Positions 6,118-13,989 of a DNA stretch of 23,522 bases are shown here, in pieces; the stretch's first letter is position 1; each line of letters begins with the position of its first letter. Made by a program: the position numbers and the translations under genes. Below the pieces are notes generated by a model that had not been told where the DNA came from, ran no database searches, and saw only the letters and a list, made by a program, of their open reading frames with translations. The stretch covers positions 1 to 23,522 of the forward strand of contig JAMCSQ010000039.1 in NCBI GenBank assembly GCA_023378805.1. Reading direction: 5' to 3'. This DNA is from Candidatus Parvarchaeota archaeon (GTDB lineage Archaea; Nanobdellota; Nanobdellia; Parvarchaeales; Parvarchaeaceae).

Positions 6118-6864
6118 ATGAAAGCAGAAATACTTGAAAATAAGGAAAACACGGCAAGGATTTTGATAACAGATATACAGGTTTCGCTTGTAAATGCTCT
6201 TCGCCGTTCGGTAATAAACGGTGTAAGTACGCTTGCAATAGACGATGTTACAATCTATAAAAACACCAGTTTTATGTACGATGAAATATTGGCTTCCAGA
6301 CTTGGTTTAATACCGATAAAGACACCAATAGAATTGAAGGGAAAGGGAAAGTTCAGCTTCAAGTTAAAAGAGATAGGGCCGAAGACGGTTCATGCTTCCG
6401 ATTTAGTGCCTTCCGACAAAGATGTAGTGCCTGCTATCCCGGAAATGCTTATAATAAACCTTAAAGAGGGAGAAGCAATAGATTTAGAGGCGGAAACCGT
6501 TTGGGGCAATGGAGAAGAGTATTCAAAGTTCACGCCGGCTCACGTCTTCTACCACTTTTATCCAAAGATAACAATACCAAATAGCAAGGTAAAAGGCGCG
6601 GCAAAGATAGCTTCTTTGTGTCCGGTAGATATACTTGATGGCGATAAGGATACTTTATCTGTAAAGAAAGGAAAACTAAGCGAATGCATTCTGTGTAAGG
6701 CATGCGAGGACTATGCAGGATCAGATGTAATAAGTGTAACCTCAGAAACGGACAAGATAATATTTGAAATTGAAAGCTGGGGGCAGCTTAGCATAAAGGA
6801 AATATTAAATGAGGCAGTTTCAACTCTGGAAGACGAAGTGAAAGAAATAGCCCAAAAAGTATAA
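6118..6864 (+). CDS. rpo3: RNA polymerase subunit Rpo3 (RpoD) with Fe-S motif
   Basis: Archaeal homologue of bacterial alpha and eukaryotic Rpb3. It pairs with Rpo11 to form the assembly platform of RNA polymerase. The 248-residue protein begins with the alpha-like dimerisation domain (SLVNALRRSVINGV at about 23-36). It then has the inserted domain 2 with four cysteines, C168, C190, C193 and C196 (SECILCKACED), matching the Fe-S cluster pattern known in Sulfolobus Rpo3. Rpo3 proteins of many other archaea have lost these cysteines, so retention of the complete set is notable. The dimerisation domain resumes after about residue 205. It is the last gene of this operon in the window; a convergence of unrelated genes follows. 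Confidence 0.95.
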   Translation: MKAEILENKENTARILITDIQVSLVNALRRSVINGVSTLAIDDVTIYKNTSFMYDEILASRLGLIPIKTPIELKGKGKFSFKLKEIGPKTVHASDLVPSDKDVVPAIPEMLIINLKEGEAIDLEAETVWGNGEEYSKFTPAHVFYHFYPKITIPNSKVKGAAKIASLCPVDILDGDKDTLSVKKGKLSECILCKACEDYAGSDVISVTSETDKIIFEIESWGQLSIKEILNEAVSTLEDEVKEIAQKV

Positions 6865-6911
6865 TCATTAAACCTTGTTACATTTTTATTTATTAAGAGC
6901 ATATCATTTTA

Positions 6912-7346
6912 ATGAAAGCGGCAGTAAAGAAAAATGCGTACATCTTTTCATTTTTTGTTATTTTTCTTATATTCATTGGTTTTATCCTTTTCATAGTTCT
7001 GTTTGAAAGCGGTATAATACAACTTTATAAACAGCCGGTATCCGTTTCAAGTTTTTCATGCACTCCATCAGGAACAGTTATAAACGTTTACAAAGGCGTA
7101 GAGCAGCCGGTTAATCTTACAAATGTTATTTTAACCGTAGGCAAAGTTGAACACAGTCTTTTGAATAGCAACATAGAAATAAAAGGAAAAGCGGGTTACT
7201 ACTCATTTGATTTTCCTTATAGCTGTGTGCTAGATAATGAGGCATTGCAGGCAAGTGTTTACTACGAAAGCTATTCTTCTTTATCTAAATCGTTTAATGC
7301 TGGAAACAACTTCTTTTCTTCTTTGATTTCAGACACAAAGGTTTAA
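6912..7346 (+). CDS. Small membrane-anchored extracytoplasmic protein
   Basis: This 144-residue protein has a Lys-rich N-terminus followed by one strong hydrophobic segment (about 9-31, IFSFFVIFLIFIGFILFIVL). A beta-rich, Ser/Val/Tyr-rich domain with two cysteines (SFSCTPSG and YSCVLD) may form a disulfide. The topology suggests a single-pass anchor with an outside domain. No family is recognised. A TATA-like TTTTATTTATT lies about 25 nt before the ATG. The 3' end converges on, and overlaps by 4 nt, the aIF1A gene on the other strand. Confidence 0.7.
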   Translation: MKAAVKKNAYIFSFFVIFLIFIGFILFIVLFESGIIQLYKQPVSVSSFSCTPSGTVINVYKGVEQPVNLTNVILTVGKVEHSLLNSNIEIKGKAGYYSFDFPYSCVLDNEALQASVYYESYSSLSKSFNAGNNFFSSLISDTKV

Positions 7347-7642
7347 TTTCCATTGAGAAGATTGTCTTTTAAAAAGCCCTTTGATTTCAATGACTCCCAG
7401 TCGTTTTTATTGTATTTGTAAAGGATGTCAGCTTTTTTGTCATGTTCTATCTGCCACGGTTTGATAAGAACTATATCTCCCTCATTTATCCAAAGGTACC
7501 TGCTTATGCTGCCTTTGACCTGGCAAAGCCTTATCTTATCGTCTGCGCATTTGACGTACATTCTTCCAAATCCAAGCATCTGCGTAACGTAACCTAGCAT
7601 TTCATCGTTTTTAGGGAATCTAAACCTTGGAATTTCTGTCAT
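7343..7642 (-). CDS. eif1A: Translation initiation factor aIF1A
   Basis: Homologue of eukaryotic eIF1A and bacterial IF1, which binds the ribosomal A site during initiation. The 99-residue protein has the archaeal start PRFRFPKNDEMLGYVTQMLG and the OB-fold core GRMYVKCADDKIRLCQVKG. The conserved WINEGDIVLIKPW strand and the helical C-terminus follow. The length is normal. A TATA-like ATATAAA (plus-strand 7667-7673) lies about 28 nt upstream of the ATG, consistent with a separate, leaderless transcript and not with membership of the MCM operon that ends 38 nt upstream. Confidence 0.95.
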   Translation of the reverse strand: MTEIPRFRFPKNDEMLGYVTQMLGFGRMYVKCADDKIRLCQVKGSISRYLWINEGDIVLIKPWQIEHDKKADILYKYNKNDWESLKSKGFLKDNLLNGN

Positions 7643-7666
7643 ATTTAATGATTATGTAAGTAAAGG

Positions 7667-7673
7667 ATATAAA
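7667..7673 (-). promoter_or_regulatory. TATA box of aIF1A
   Basis: On the minus strand this reads CTTTATATCC, about 28 nt before the aIF1A ATG at 7642, and there is no Shine-Dalgarno between them. Confidence 0.5.
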
Positions 7674-7679
7674 GCTTGC

Positions 7680-7985
7680 TTATAGCGAATATATCTGCGC
7701 GTGTTTTACACCATCTATTTCTATCACGCTTTTTGGATCGATTAAACCGCTCTTTATTGCGAGTTCAACTATATTATTGCCAACAAGGTTTACGTTTCTG
7801 CCGTTGCTTATCGAATCTGCAATTTCTTCCCATTCAAAGCATTCGCTGCCGTAAAATTCCTTTGATACCTTAAATTCTACCTCCTTTTTCCTGTCAATAA
7901 GTATTTTTCCAAGTATTTCATTGTCACATGCTGCTATTATCTCTCTCGAAGTATCTTTTCCGTGTATCTTCGCTGTAAATGGCAT
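7680..7985 (-). CDS. DUF424 family protein
   Basis: The protein has 101 residues when started at ATG 7985, giving the family-like opening MPFTAKIHGKDTSREIIAAC and DNEILGKIL. A longer frame with an upstream start at 8030 exists but would run deep into the aIF2-beta gene. The chosen ATG overlaps the aIF2-beta stop by one base (TAATG), a typical coupled arrangement. DUF424 proteins are small archaeal proteins of unknown function, commonly encoded with translation genes. Here it is the last gene of MCM > OB > aIF2-beta > DUF424. A translation-related role is inference from this context. Confidence 0.8.
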   Translation of the reverse strand: MPFTAKIHGKDTSREIIAACDNEILGKILIDRKKEVEFKVSKEFYGSECFEWEEIADSISNGRNVNLVGNNIVELAIKSGLIDPKSVIEIDGVKHAQIYSL

Positions 7986-8386
7986 TACTTTATCCTCCCT
8001 ACAGGGTATTCTGCTCCGCAGCCCAGGCATTTTACGAAGTAGTTCTTTTCCACTTTTTCCATGTGGGTATCAGGAGAGCTGCACTGCTTGCATATAACAA
8101 ATTCCTTTATGTATTGATTTATTTTTTCGTTTACAAGCTTTCTCGAGAATCTTCCTCCAAGAGTTACCTTTCCGCTTTCATCTATCTGGCCCGGAGCGGT
8201 AAGTTCATGCATTAAAAACTTGGAGATGTGGCTCACCGGCCTGTTTATGTACTTTGAAAGTTTGTCAAGGAATACAACAGTTTTCTGGCCTATTTGCTGT
8301 ACATCTACTTCAGGAGGATTAAACCTATCGGCTTTATTTTCCTTTTTCTCTTTCAATATTTTATTTATAAGTTCATCATATTCCAT
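7985..8386 (-). CDS. eif2B: Translation initiation factor aIF2 subunit beta
   Basis: Beta subunit of the aIF2 heterotrimer that delivers initiator tRNA to the small subunit. It has 133 residues: an N-terminal helix (about 1-20) that docks on aIF2-gamma, and an alpha-beta core including RPVSHISKFLMHELTAPGQI and GRFSRKLVNEKI. A C-terminal zinc ribbon has cysteines C99, C102, C120 and C123 (CKQC and CLGC). The length and domain order are normal. It sits 2 nt after the OB-fold gene and overlaps DUF424 by 1 nt, so it is surely within the minus-strand operon headed by MCM. Confidence 0.95.
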   Translation of the reverse strand: MEYDELINKILKEKKENKADRFNPPEVDVQQIGQKTVVFLDKLSKYINRPVSHISKFLMHELTAPGQIDESGKVTLGGRFSRKLVNEKINQYIKEFVICKQCSSPDTHMEKVEKNYFVKCLGCGAEYPVGRIK

Positions 8387-8388
8387 GT

Positions 8389-8781
8389 CTACTTAATGAG
8401 CTGCATGTTTTTTATGCTTTCTATTTTGTTAAATGAATATCTGCTTAAGTCTATTAATTTTATATTGCTAAGCGAAAGTGTTACTGTATCGTTATACGTG
8501 TCTATATCCCCAAGAACTTCAACAAGATCCCCTTTTTTGAATTTATCTATATCCCTGAACATGTTGCTTTGAAAATGTACGAGTATGCTGGAAAATGTAT
8601 CATCAAGTATTAAATAACCGCCTTTTGTTTCCTGGTTTATTTCAATGGCAGCTATTGATCCTATTAAATGCATTCTGTACATCCTAACCGATTTAAAGGC
8701 AATAAAACTGCCGCTGCTATCGCTTCCTTTCTCTCCTTCTTTAATGGCAGTTAGCGGCAGCATAAAATAAGTGTAGTCCAT
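8389..8781 (-). CDS. OB-fold nucleic-acid-binding protein
   Basis: The central part of this 130-residue protein (about 34-115) looks like an OB-fold of the RPA/tRNA-anticodon-binding type. It starts with VRMYRMHLIGSIAAIE, has the turn LILDDTFSSILVHF (analogous to 'DDGTG.i.v'), and then GDLVEVLGDIDTYNDTVTL. It has no zinc motif or second domain. It is encoded 1 nt after the MCM stop, before aIF2-beta, so it is co-expressed with the replicative helicase. A single-strand DNA-binding role at the fork is plausible but inferred. An RNA-binding role is equally possible given the translation genes behind it. Confidence 0.7.
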   Translation of the reverse strand: MDYTYFMLPLTAIKEGEKGSDSSGSFIAFKSVRMYRMHLIGSIAAIEINQETKGGYLILDDTFSSILVHFQSNMFRDIDKFKKGDLVEVLGDIDTYNDTVTLSLSNIKLIDLSRYSFNKIESIKNMQLIK

Positions 8782-8782
8782 A

Positions 8783-11700
8783 TCAAAGTAGCTTTATGAA
8801 CGACGGCTTCGGTTCAAATATTTCTCCCTCCCTTTTCAGTACAGATATCGCAGAATCAACCTTATCCGAGTCTATTCCTGCCTTTTCAGCGTCCTCATAT
8901 ATTTTTGAAAGCGGAACAGAACTGCCCATCGGCATTGAGTCTATCTCGCTTTTTATCATTGATTTTATTGTTAAAACGGTATTTCTCTGCGAAGAAGATA
9001 TCCCCGTAGTTATCCTGTCTATATCGAACTGTCCAGTACTGCTGTCTATTCCAACATCTCCAAGATACGCCATCATTAAATCTATTGCACGCTTTGCATC
9101 TTCTATGGTTGCATAATCCGAAAGGCGAACCTTTGCACTTGCTTCCGTCAGCCTTACCACTGCTTCAAGCTGCCTCGCAGATATTGGTATAGGCTTAACC
9201 TCCTCGCCTTCAGTTGAATACTGTGACCTTAGCTTAAGATAAAAGTCCTGTATAACTTTCATTGCATCAACAGATATTTTTGGTTTAATGTTTTGCTTTG
9301 CGTATGCAATGTATTTCTTCATTATATTCGGAGGTATCTCCGGCTTGTTTTTATTTATGTCTCTGTTGGCTTCAAGTATTCTTTGTGCAATTAATGTATC
9401 AGTTTCCTTGTCTGGCCTGTCCTTTAATATAAATATCAGGTCGAAACGGTTTATCAAAGTAGGTGGAAGTTCAATCTGCGAGGATATGACATCAAATGGA
9501 TTGAACCTTCCAAGCTTTGGATTTGCAGCTGCAAGAACACTTGTCTGTGCTGTAAGCGTTGCGTGGATGTTGGCCTTTGAGATGCTAATGCTTTGCTGCT
9601 CCAATGCCTCATGCATTGCAACCCTGTCATCCTTGTTCATCTTGTCAAGCTCGTCTATCATCAGCAGTCCTTTGTTAGTAAGAGGAAGCGCTCCCGCTTC
9701 TAGTATGTAGCTCCTAGTAGCTTCATCCTTTATTATCGTTGCAGTTAAACCGGCAGCGCTGGATCCCATACCTACAACGTACCTCGCTTTAGGCGCTATC
9801 CCTGTTACATATTTCAAAAGAGAACTTTTTGATGTATTGTGTGAAATTATTCCATTTGCTATGAATCTGTGGCTTTTAGGCACCTCTATATCATAAACAT
9901 CTTCTTTTCCGAGAGTTCTTACTTCAGTTACCCTTTCAAATGTTTTTTCTTCGTTTTGGTCTGTGTTCTCTAGAGATTTCACTAATTCTTTAAGTTTTTC
10001 TGTTTTCTTTTTTGATGCAAATCCTATCTTTTTATAGAACTTTAATACGTCTGCGTCATTTTTTATTATTAAGCTGCTGCCATTTAATTTTCCATCGAAT
10101 AAAATGCTTGATTGTACGGAAAATCTAAGGAGCATTATCTGTATGTCTCTAAGCAGTTCAAGGTTCGTGGATTTATAGCTTATTAATACCATGTTTTTCT
10201 TGTCTTTTTTGCTGTTATACACAGTAATGTTGCCGTCAGCTTCAAATGCCCATTTTAGGAAAGAGCGGAATACTTTATTGCCTGATTGTAGTATGCTGTC
10301 AGGAACTCTTTTTTCGTTGAGAAATGAAAAGTTATCCGAGATCGTTTTGCCGTCTATGTCAACGTAGTAAAGTTTCTTTCCGTTTTTTATTAGTCTATTT
10401 TTATTTACTATCCTTCCCATTCTTTCAGAAGTATGGGGCTCCGCATTCAATTCTGATTTTACAATCGAATTTAGCCTGTTTAAAATATCTTTGTAACCAG
10501 GGTAAACAGTAAACCCTGTTTTGCATTCTTCGGAGCTTATCCACCCCTTTCCAATCATATAACCTATCAATCCGGCAAGTTTTTCGGTCATAAATTTGGG
10601 CATTTTGTTTTTTTCATTTGATGTAAAGGCAGTTTCCACCAGTTTATTTATCGTGCAGGGTATCGAGGTTATAATCCTTACATACTCCCCTTTCTTTATT
10701 TCATCCAGTCTTTTCCATTCAGTCTCAGCTTTTTTAGTATGCATAGCTTCTTTTTCTGTTGCTTTATCTTTTGCGTTTATAACTATCCCGCTTTCCTCTG
10801 TTTTTTTGACTAGTAAAGGATGGTTGAAAGTGCCTACTATGCTTTTCCCCGATTCAGTTATTACCTCCATAACCTGCTGGTTTTTGTATATGTGGAAAGT
10901 AGAAGCAATGTCTTTCTTGTATCCCTCTCCCGTTAATATTTCTTGTTTTATTTCTTCAAGGTGCGTTTTTCCCACGTTTCCTATTTTGACTATTGCGCCG
11001 TTTCCAAGCACTATCCTTTCGTCTGCGCGGAGGCAGCCCGGATCCCCTACTAATAAAATATGTATATCCCCTCTTATAACGCTGTTTCCGGAAAGAGCGG
11101 CCTTTCTAACTCCTCCGAAAAGCTGCATGACTATCGCTTCCTTTATGTCGTCATGCCCGAATATGTTCGGAGCTATTGAGTTTTTGAATTTTGTGTAAAT
11201 CATTTTATCATTTGCCAGCTCTTTTATTGCCATTTCTTCTTCCTTTGTGACTACAATGTCCTCATAGCCCTGTTCTATGGCTTCAACATATGATGCAAGT
11301 ATGAATGTATCAGAAGTGTTTGATCTTTTACCGCTAGGGTAGTATATTGCGCTTTCATTTATTATCCCGGATACAACGACCTTATTTCCCGGTATTATGC
11401 TCCTTTCAAATTTTGGATCAACGAGGTCTTTTTTTAATACTATATTTATGTGTTCTGGCTGTTCTCCTCCTTCCAAATCCTCAGGTGCTTCTTCAAGCAT
11501 TATTCTCTGCGTGTCCACAAGGTATTTTTTGACTACCTTGAATCTTCCTTTCTTACCGCAGTTTGTGCATACTGACGGTGCTCTCTGGGTCATCTCTTTC
11601 TGCTCTACTTTTGTTATATGCCCACAGCTCTGGCATTCGAAGTCGATTGCGCTGGCAACAGGCTTTACGCTTGCTGCCGTTTTTATTAAACCTTGCACCT

Positions 11701-12013
11701 GTATGAAAAGCCCTATATGTTTGCTTCTTATCTCCCTTATAAGTAATTGTGCATTTTTAGGTAGGTTTTTAATCCTCACTTCAATATCTAGCTCTTTGTG
11801 CGGGATAGACGTCTCGTTTATAAAGTATTTTATTGTCTCCAATGCTTCTTCCGGGTTTTTAAGCAAGTAATCTCCAAGCGCAGGAGAAAACTGGTCCACA
11901 TCGTTGAAGTCAAGCACTATCGCGTTTTTGTTTGTTGTGAGAACTTCTTTTATCTTATCGCTTAATCTCTTGTTTACAAAAGAACTTATAACCTCATCAA
12001 TCTCATTTTTCAT
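8783..12013 (-). CDS. mcm: Replicative helicase MCM precursor with intein
   Basis: Homohexameric 3'-5' helicase that unwinds DNA at the replication fork. The 1076-residue precursor contains a 400-residue intein (residues 327-726); the spliced protein would be 676 residues, normal for archaeal MCM. The N-terminal domain includes a zinc motif (C127, C130, C149, C152). The AAA+ motor has a Walker A rebuilt by splicing (GDPG joined to TSKS), Walker B LLMIDELDKM and the arginine-finger region LINRFDLIFIL. A winged-helix C-terminus ends the protein. It is the first gene of a minus-strand operon with the OB-fold protein, aIF2-beta and DUF424. A TATA-like TTTAATA lies about 24 nt upstream of the ATG. 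Confidence 0.97.
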   Translation of the reverse strand: MKNEIDEVISSFVNKRLSDKIKEVLTTNKNAIVLDFNDVDQFSPALGDYLLKNPEEALETIKYFINETSIPHKELDIEVRIKNLPKNAQLLIREIRSKHIGLFIQVQGLIKTAASVKPVASAIDFECQSCGHITKVEQKEMTQRAPSVCTNCGKKGRFKVVKKYLVDTQRIMLEEAPEDLEGGEQPEHINIVLKKDLVDPKFERSIIPGNKVVVSGIINESAIYYPSGKRSNTSDTFILASYVEAIEQGYEDIVVTKEEEMAIKELANDKMIYTKFKNSIAPNIFGHDDIKEAIVMQLFGGVRKAALSGNSVIRGDIHILLVGDPGCLRADERIVLGNGAIVKIGNVGKTHLEEIKQEILTGEGYKKDIASTFHIYKNQQVMEVITESGKSIVGTFNHPLLVKKTEESGIVINAKDKATEKEAMHTKKAETEWKRLDEIKKGEYVRIITSIPCTINKLVETAFTSNEKNKMPKFMTEKLAGLIGYMIGKGWISSEECKTGFTVYPGYKDILNRLNSIVKSELNAEPHTSERMGRIVNKNRLIKNGKKLYYVDIDGKTISDNFSFLNEKRVPDSILQSGNKVFRSFLKWAFEADGNITVYNSKKDKKNMVLISYKSTNLELLRDIQIMLLRFSVQSSILFDGKLNGSSLIIKNDADVLKFYKKIGFASKKKTEKLKELVKSLENTDQNEEKTFERVTEVRTLGKEDVYDIEVPKSHRFIANGIISHNTSKSSLLKYVTGIAPKARYVVGMGSSAAGLTATIIKDEATRSYILEAGALPLTNKGLLMIDELDKMNKDDRVAMHEALEQQSISISKANIHATLTAQTSVLAAANPKLGRFNPFDVISSQIELPPTLINRFDLIFILKDRPDKETDTLIAQRILEANRDINKNKPEIPPNIMKKYIAYAKQNIKPKISVDAMKVIQDFYLKLRSQYSTEGEEVKPIPISARQLEAVVRLTEASAKVRLSDYATIEDAKRAIDLMMAYLGDVGIDSSTGQFDIDRITTGISSSQRNTVLTIKSMIKSEIDSMPMGSSVPLSKIYEDAEKAGIDSDKVDSAISVLKREGEIFEPKPSFIKLL
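9836..11035 (-). other. MCM intein with degenerate LAGLIDADG endonuclease
   Basis: The 400-residue intein is inserted inside the MCM Walker A motif, between GDPG and TSKS, a known insertion point for archaeal MCM inteins. Splicing residues are intact: Cys1 (CLRADERIVLGNG), block B GTFNHPL with TxxH, block F VYDIEVPKSHRF, terminal SHN, and Thr at +1. The middle carries a homing-endonuclease domain. Its first dodecapeptide LAGLIGYMIGKG has Lys (precursor residue 489) where a catalytic Asp is expected. The second (FLKWAFEADG) keeps its Asp (residue 593). Protein splicing is probably active while cleavage activity is probably lost or reduced to nicking. Confidence 0.95.
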
Positions 12014-12108
12014 GTTCCCCTTTCCTTGATACTTTAATATAATAATATATAAAAAGCAATATCACAGCATATCTATGATATTCTTTTCTTTTATTAAACT
12101 TTTCCTGC

Positions 12109-12573
12109 CTATATTTTTAAATTAGTTGTAATCCAGACGAACGCAATGCCTATGAATATCCCTATGACTGCTCCGGCTATTATATCTTTTTTGTAATGTG
12201 ATTTTATGTATAGCCTGCTGTACATAACTAGAATTCCGAATATAAGAAAGGGCCAGAAAAGAATAGTGTTGTAGAAAGCGGTGAAGAAAAAAGCAGCTAT
12301 GGCAGAATGACTCGAAGGGAAGCTCCTTCTATTTAATCTAAAAGTCCTCTTATAAAAATTTCTCCTAAGCGCTTCTTCAGGCCTTTTTTCTCTGAAGAAA
12401 AACTTTAATCCCTCTGAAAAAACCGCCGTTGCCATGACTCCTGAAAAAATCAGTGCCGCTATTCTTATAGAAGGATTTAATATTATTGCTATAAGCATTT
12501 CAAACGTGAATATCTCTATAGGGTATCTTTCAACGAATATTGAAAACCTGGCAAAATAATCATCATTTTTCAT
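12109..12573 (-). CDS. PAP2-family membrane phosphatase
   Basis: Integral membrane phosphatase of the type-2 phosphatidic acid phosphatase family, probably acting on a lipid or polyprenyl phosphate. All three catalytic motifs are visible: K-x6-RP (KFFFREKRP), PSSHS (the family's PSGH block), and SR-x5-H-x3-D (SRLYIKSHYKKD). Several hydrophobic segments surround them. I start it at ATG 12573 (154 residues), which overlaps the RCK gene by 11 nt. An upstream ATG at 12609 would overlap by 47 nt and add residues without family character. It is co-transcribed with the RCK gene. The true substrate cannot be read from the sequence. Confidence 0.88.
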   Translation of the reverse strand: MKNDDYFARFSIFVERYPIEIFTFEMLIAIILNPSIRIAALIFSGVMATAVFSEGLKFFFREKRPEEALRRNFYKRTFRLNRRSFPSSHSAIAAFFFTAFYNTILFWPFLIFGILVMYSRLYIKSHYKKDIIAGAVIGIFIGIAFVWITTNLKI

Positions 12574-13270
12574 GCTTCTCGGAAAGGTAAACCATCCTAT
12601 CCGCGCCAACTATCTCCGGCAGCACTACTTCATCTGCTCCCAATTCCTTGAATTTGTTCACGTTCTTTAATAGGTTGCACCTTGTTATTATTTTTATATT
12701 CTTGTTTGATTCTTTGGCATTCAAAACTACGATAAAATTGTCGACGTCCTGACCAAGAGCTGCAAAGACTCCAACCGCTTTGCTTGCATTGGCCATCTTG
12801 AATGCCCTTTCATCCAATGCATTTTCCTTTATGACGTTGAACCCAAGTTTTTTAAGTTCTATGGCCCTCACATCGTCATTTTCTATCACTAGCACCTTTT
12901 TACCTTTTTCCCTTAAAAGGCCGCCTACTCTCTCGCCGATTCTTCCGCCTCCACATATTATGTAGTGGTTTCTGAACCTAAGACCCTTTGCCATATAAAT
13001 CACCCCTCCAAATTCACTTCTTATAAACGATATCAAAAACTCCAAAAGATAAACCGCAAAAACACCAAGGAAAAGCGAAAAGAAAAGCAGGAGTATACCA
13101 AAATCTGAACTGAAATGAAAAGTTTCAAGGGCCACTGCGACGGTTGAAACGGCTGTAGTAAAGCCTATCTTTTCATCCTCAGATATAAGTATCGTTATAA
13201 TCGTAAATATAACGATAAGAACTAAAGCCGCTATAAGCAGTTTCTGTCCATTTTCCCTAGTCTGATCCAT
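12563..13270 (-). CDS. RCK/TrkA-N protein with filter-less channel-like pore region
   Basis: This 235-residue protein has two transmembrane segments (about 11-30 and 58-83), a re-entrant-like stretch between them and a cytoplasmic Rossmann RCK domain from residue 101 (GGGRIGERVG, with acidic E130 ending the second strand). The layout is that of a two-TM potassium channel such as MthK. Where the TVGYGD selectivity filter should be, the sequence is TVAVALETFHFSSDFG, so a K+-selective pore is unlikely. There is no TrkA-C domain. A TATA-like TTATAA lies about 26 nt upstream, so the gene is probably leaderless. The downstream PAP2 gene overlaps its end. It could be a regulator, a non-selective channel or a degenerate channel. 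Confidence 0.85.
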   Translation of the reverse strand: MDQTRENGQKLLIAALVLIVIFTIITILISEDEKIGFTTAVSTVAVALETFHFSSDFGILLLFFSLFLGVFAVYLLEFLISFIRSEFGGVIYMAKGLRFRNHYIICGGGRIGERVGGLLREKGKKVLVIENDDVRAIELKKLGFNVIKENALDERAFKMANASKAVGVFAALGQDVDNFIVVLNAKESNKNIKIITRCNLLKNVNKFKELGADEVVLPEIVGADRMVYLSEKHEK

Positions 13271-13566
13271 TATAATAGTAAAGTATTGTAGGTTATAAGT
13301 TTAATTTTATAATATTATTTTTACCTTCTTTTAGCCCAGCTTTAAGCTTCTTTAAATTGATAGGATTTATGCTGAAATTTTACCGTCTTTCTTTTTAAAC
13401 CGATGGTTCAAGCCATCCTCTCTTTTAGAGTATGGTGCATTGGTACAGGGTCTTTATAAAGAAATGCAATTACACTTTTGTTTTCGTAAATTACTGTGGC
13501 CGGCTATTCGTTTTTTATTATCGCTTATTATCATCAGAACGGCATTTTATGCAATAAAGAAAGCGT
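13271..13566. other. Intergenic region with two competing hairpins
   Basis: No gene is seen between uS10 and the RCK gene. The first ~30 bases hold the RCK promoter (TTATAA at 13293-13298, minus strand). Near the middle, GATGG (13402-13406) can pair with CCATC (13413-13417) around a 6-nt loop. Alternatively GCCATcCTCT (13412-13421) can pair with AGAGtATGGT (13427-13436) around CTTTT. The two stems share bases and exclude each other. This may be a small structured RNA or a terminator for uS10. I could not assign a known RNA class. Confidence 0.35.
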
Positions 13567-13875
13567 TTACTCCTTTATTTCCATTTCTATGTTTACTTCT
13601 TTTGGAACAGTAGTTTTCATTATCAAATGCAATGCTTTAGGGTCAGCTTGCATGTCTATTACCCTTTTATGTAATCGTAATTCCCAGGTCTCATAGCTTT
13701 CCCTGCCTGCTCCGTTAGGAGCTCTTCTTGTAGTCACCTTCAATTTTTTAGTGGGGAAAGGTATAGGGCCAATAATCGCAGTCCCAAGTTTCTTTGATAT
13801 TTCTATTATATCGTTACATACTGCTTCAAGCTTTTCCGAATCTGTTGAAGTCAATTTTATTCTCGCCTTTTGCAT
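13567..13875 (-). CDS. rps10: Ribosomal protein uS10
   Basis: Small-subunit head protein. It has 102 residues from the ATG at 13875, giving the archaeal start MQKARIKLTS. Hallmarks are IPFPTKKLKVTTRRAPNG and the C-terminal VPKEVNIEMEI strand. A GTG at 13896 would add seven residues, but it lies within a few bases of the TATA box and so upstream of the expected transcription start. The ATG lies about 28 nt from that box and therefore fits a leaderless mRNA. It stands alone here, divergent from the eL8 operon, and not next to EF-1A as in many archaea. Confidence 0.95.
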   Translation of the reverse strand: MQKARIKLTSTDSEKLEAVCNDIIEISKKLGTAIIGPIPFPTKKLKVTTRRAPNGAGRESYETWELRLHKRVIDMQADPKALHLIMKTTVPKEVNIEMEIKE

Positions 13876-13899
13876 ATCTCTATTAAGAACTTTCACGAG

Positions 13900-13907
13900 T
13901 ATTTAAG
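13900..13907 (-). promoter_or_regulatory. TATA box of uS10
   Basis: On the minus strand the element reads GCTTAAATAC, the same CTTAAATA box as before uS13. It is about 28 nt from the ATG at 13875, and this spacing decides the uS10 start. Confidence 0.6.
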
Positions 13908-13989
13908 CTTTTTTTAACTTTATTACATAATAGAAGTTTTTTAAAAAAGTTCGGAATTGCAAACTTCAAAGCAGGATTAAAACGGTTAA

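Noticed and set aside
7986..8030. Longer N-terminus for the DUF424 gene
   Set aside because: It overlaps aIF2-beta coding sequence including its zinc ribbon; the ATG at 7985 overlaps the stop by one base and gives the family-like start.
10596..11198. 200-codon plus-strand frame
   Set aside because: It is antisense to the MCM/intein gene, low complexity in Phe/Ser/Ile, with no domain; a shadow of the real frame.
12574..12609. Upstream start for the PAP2 gene
   Set aside because: It would overlap the RCK gene by 47 nt and adds residues without family character; ATG 12573 is preferred, though not proven.
13500..13540. Minus-strand TGATGATA resembling a C box of a C/D guide RNA
   Set aside because: No matching D box or D'/C' boxes at proper spacing.
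13876..13896. GTG start adding seven residues to uS10
   Set aside because: It lies next to the TATA box, upstream of the expected transcription start; archaeal uS10 normally begins MQKAR.
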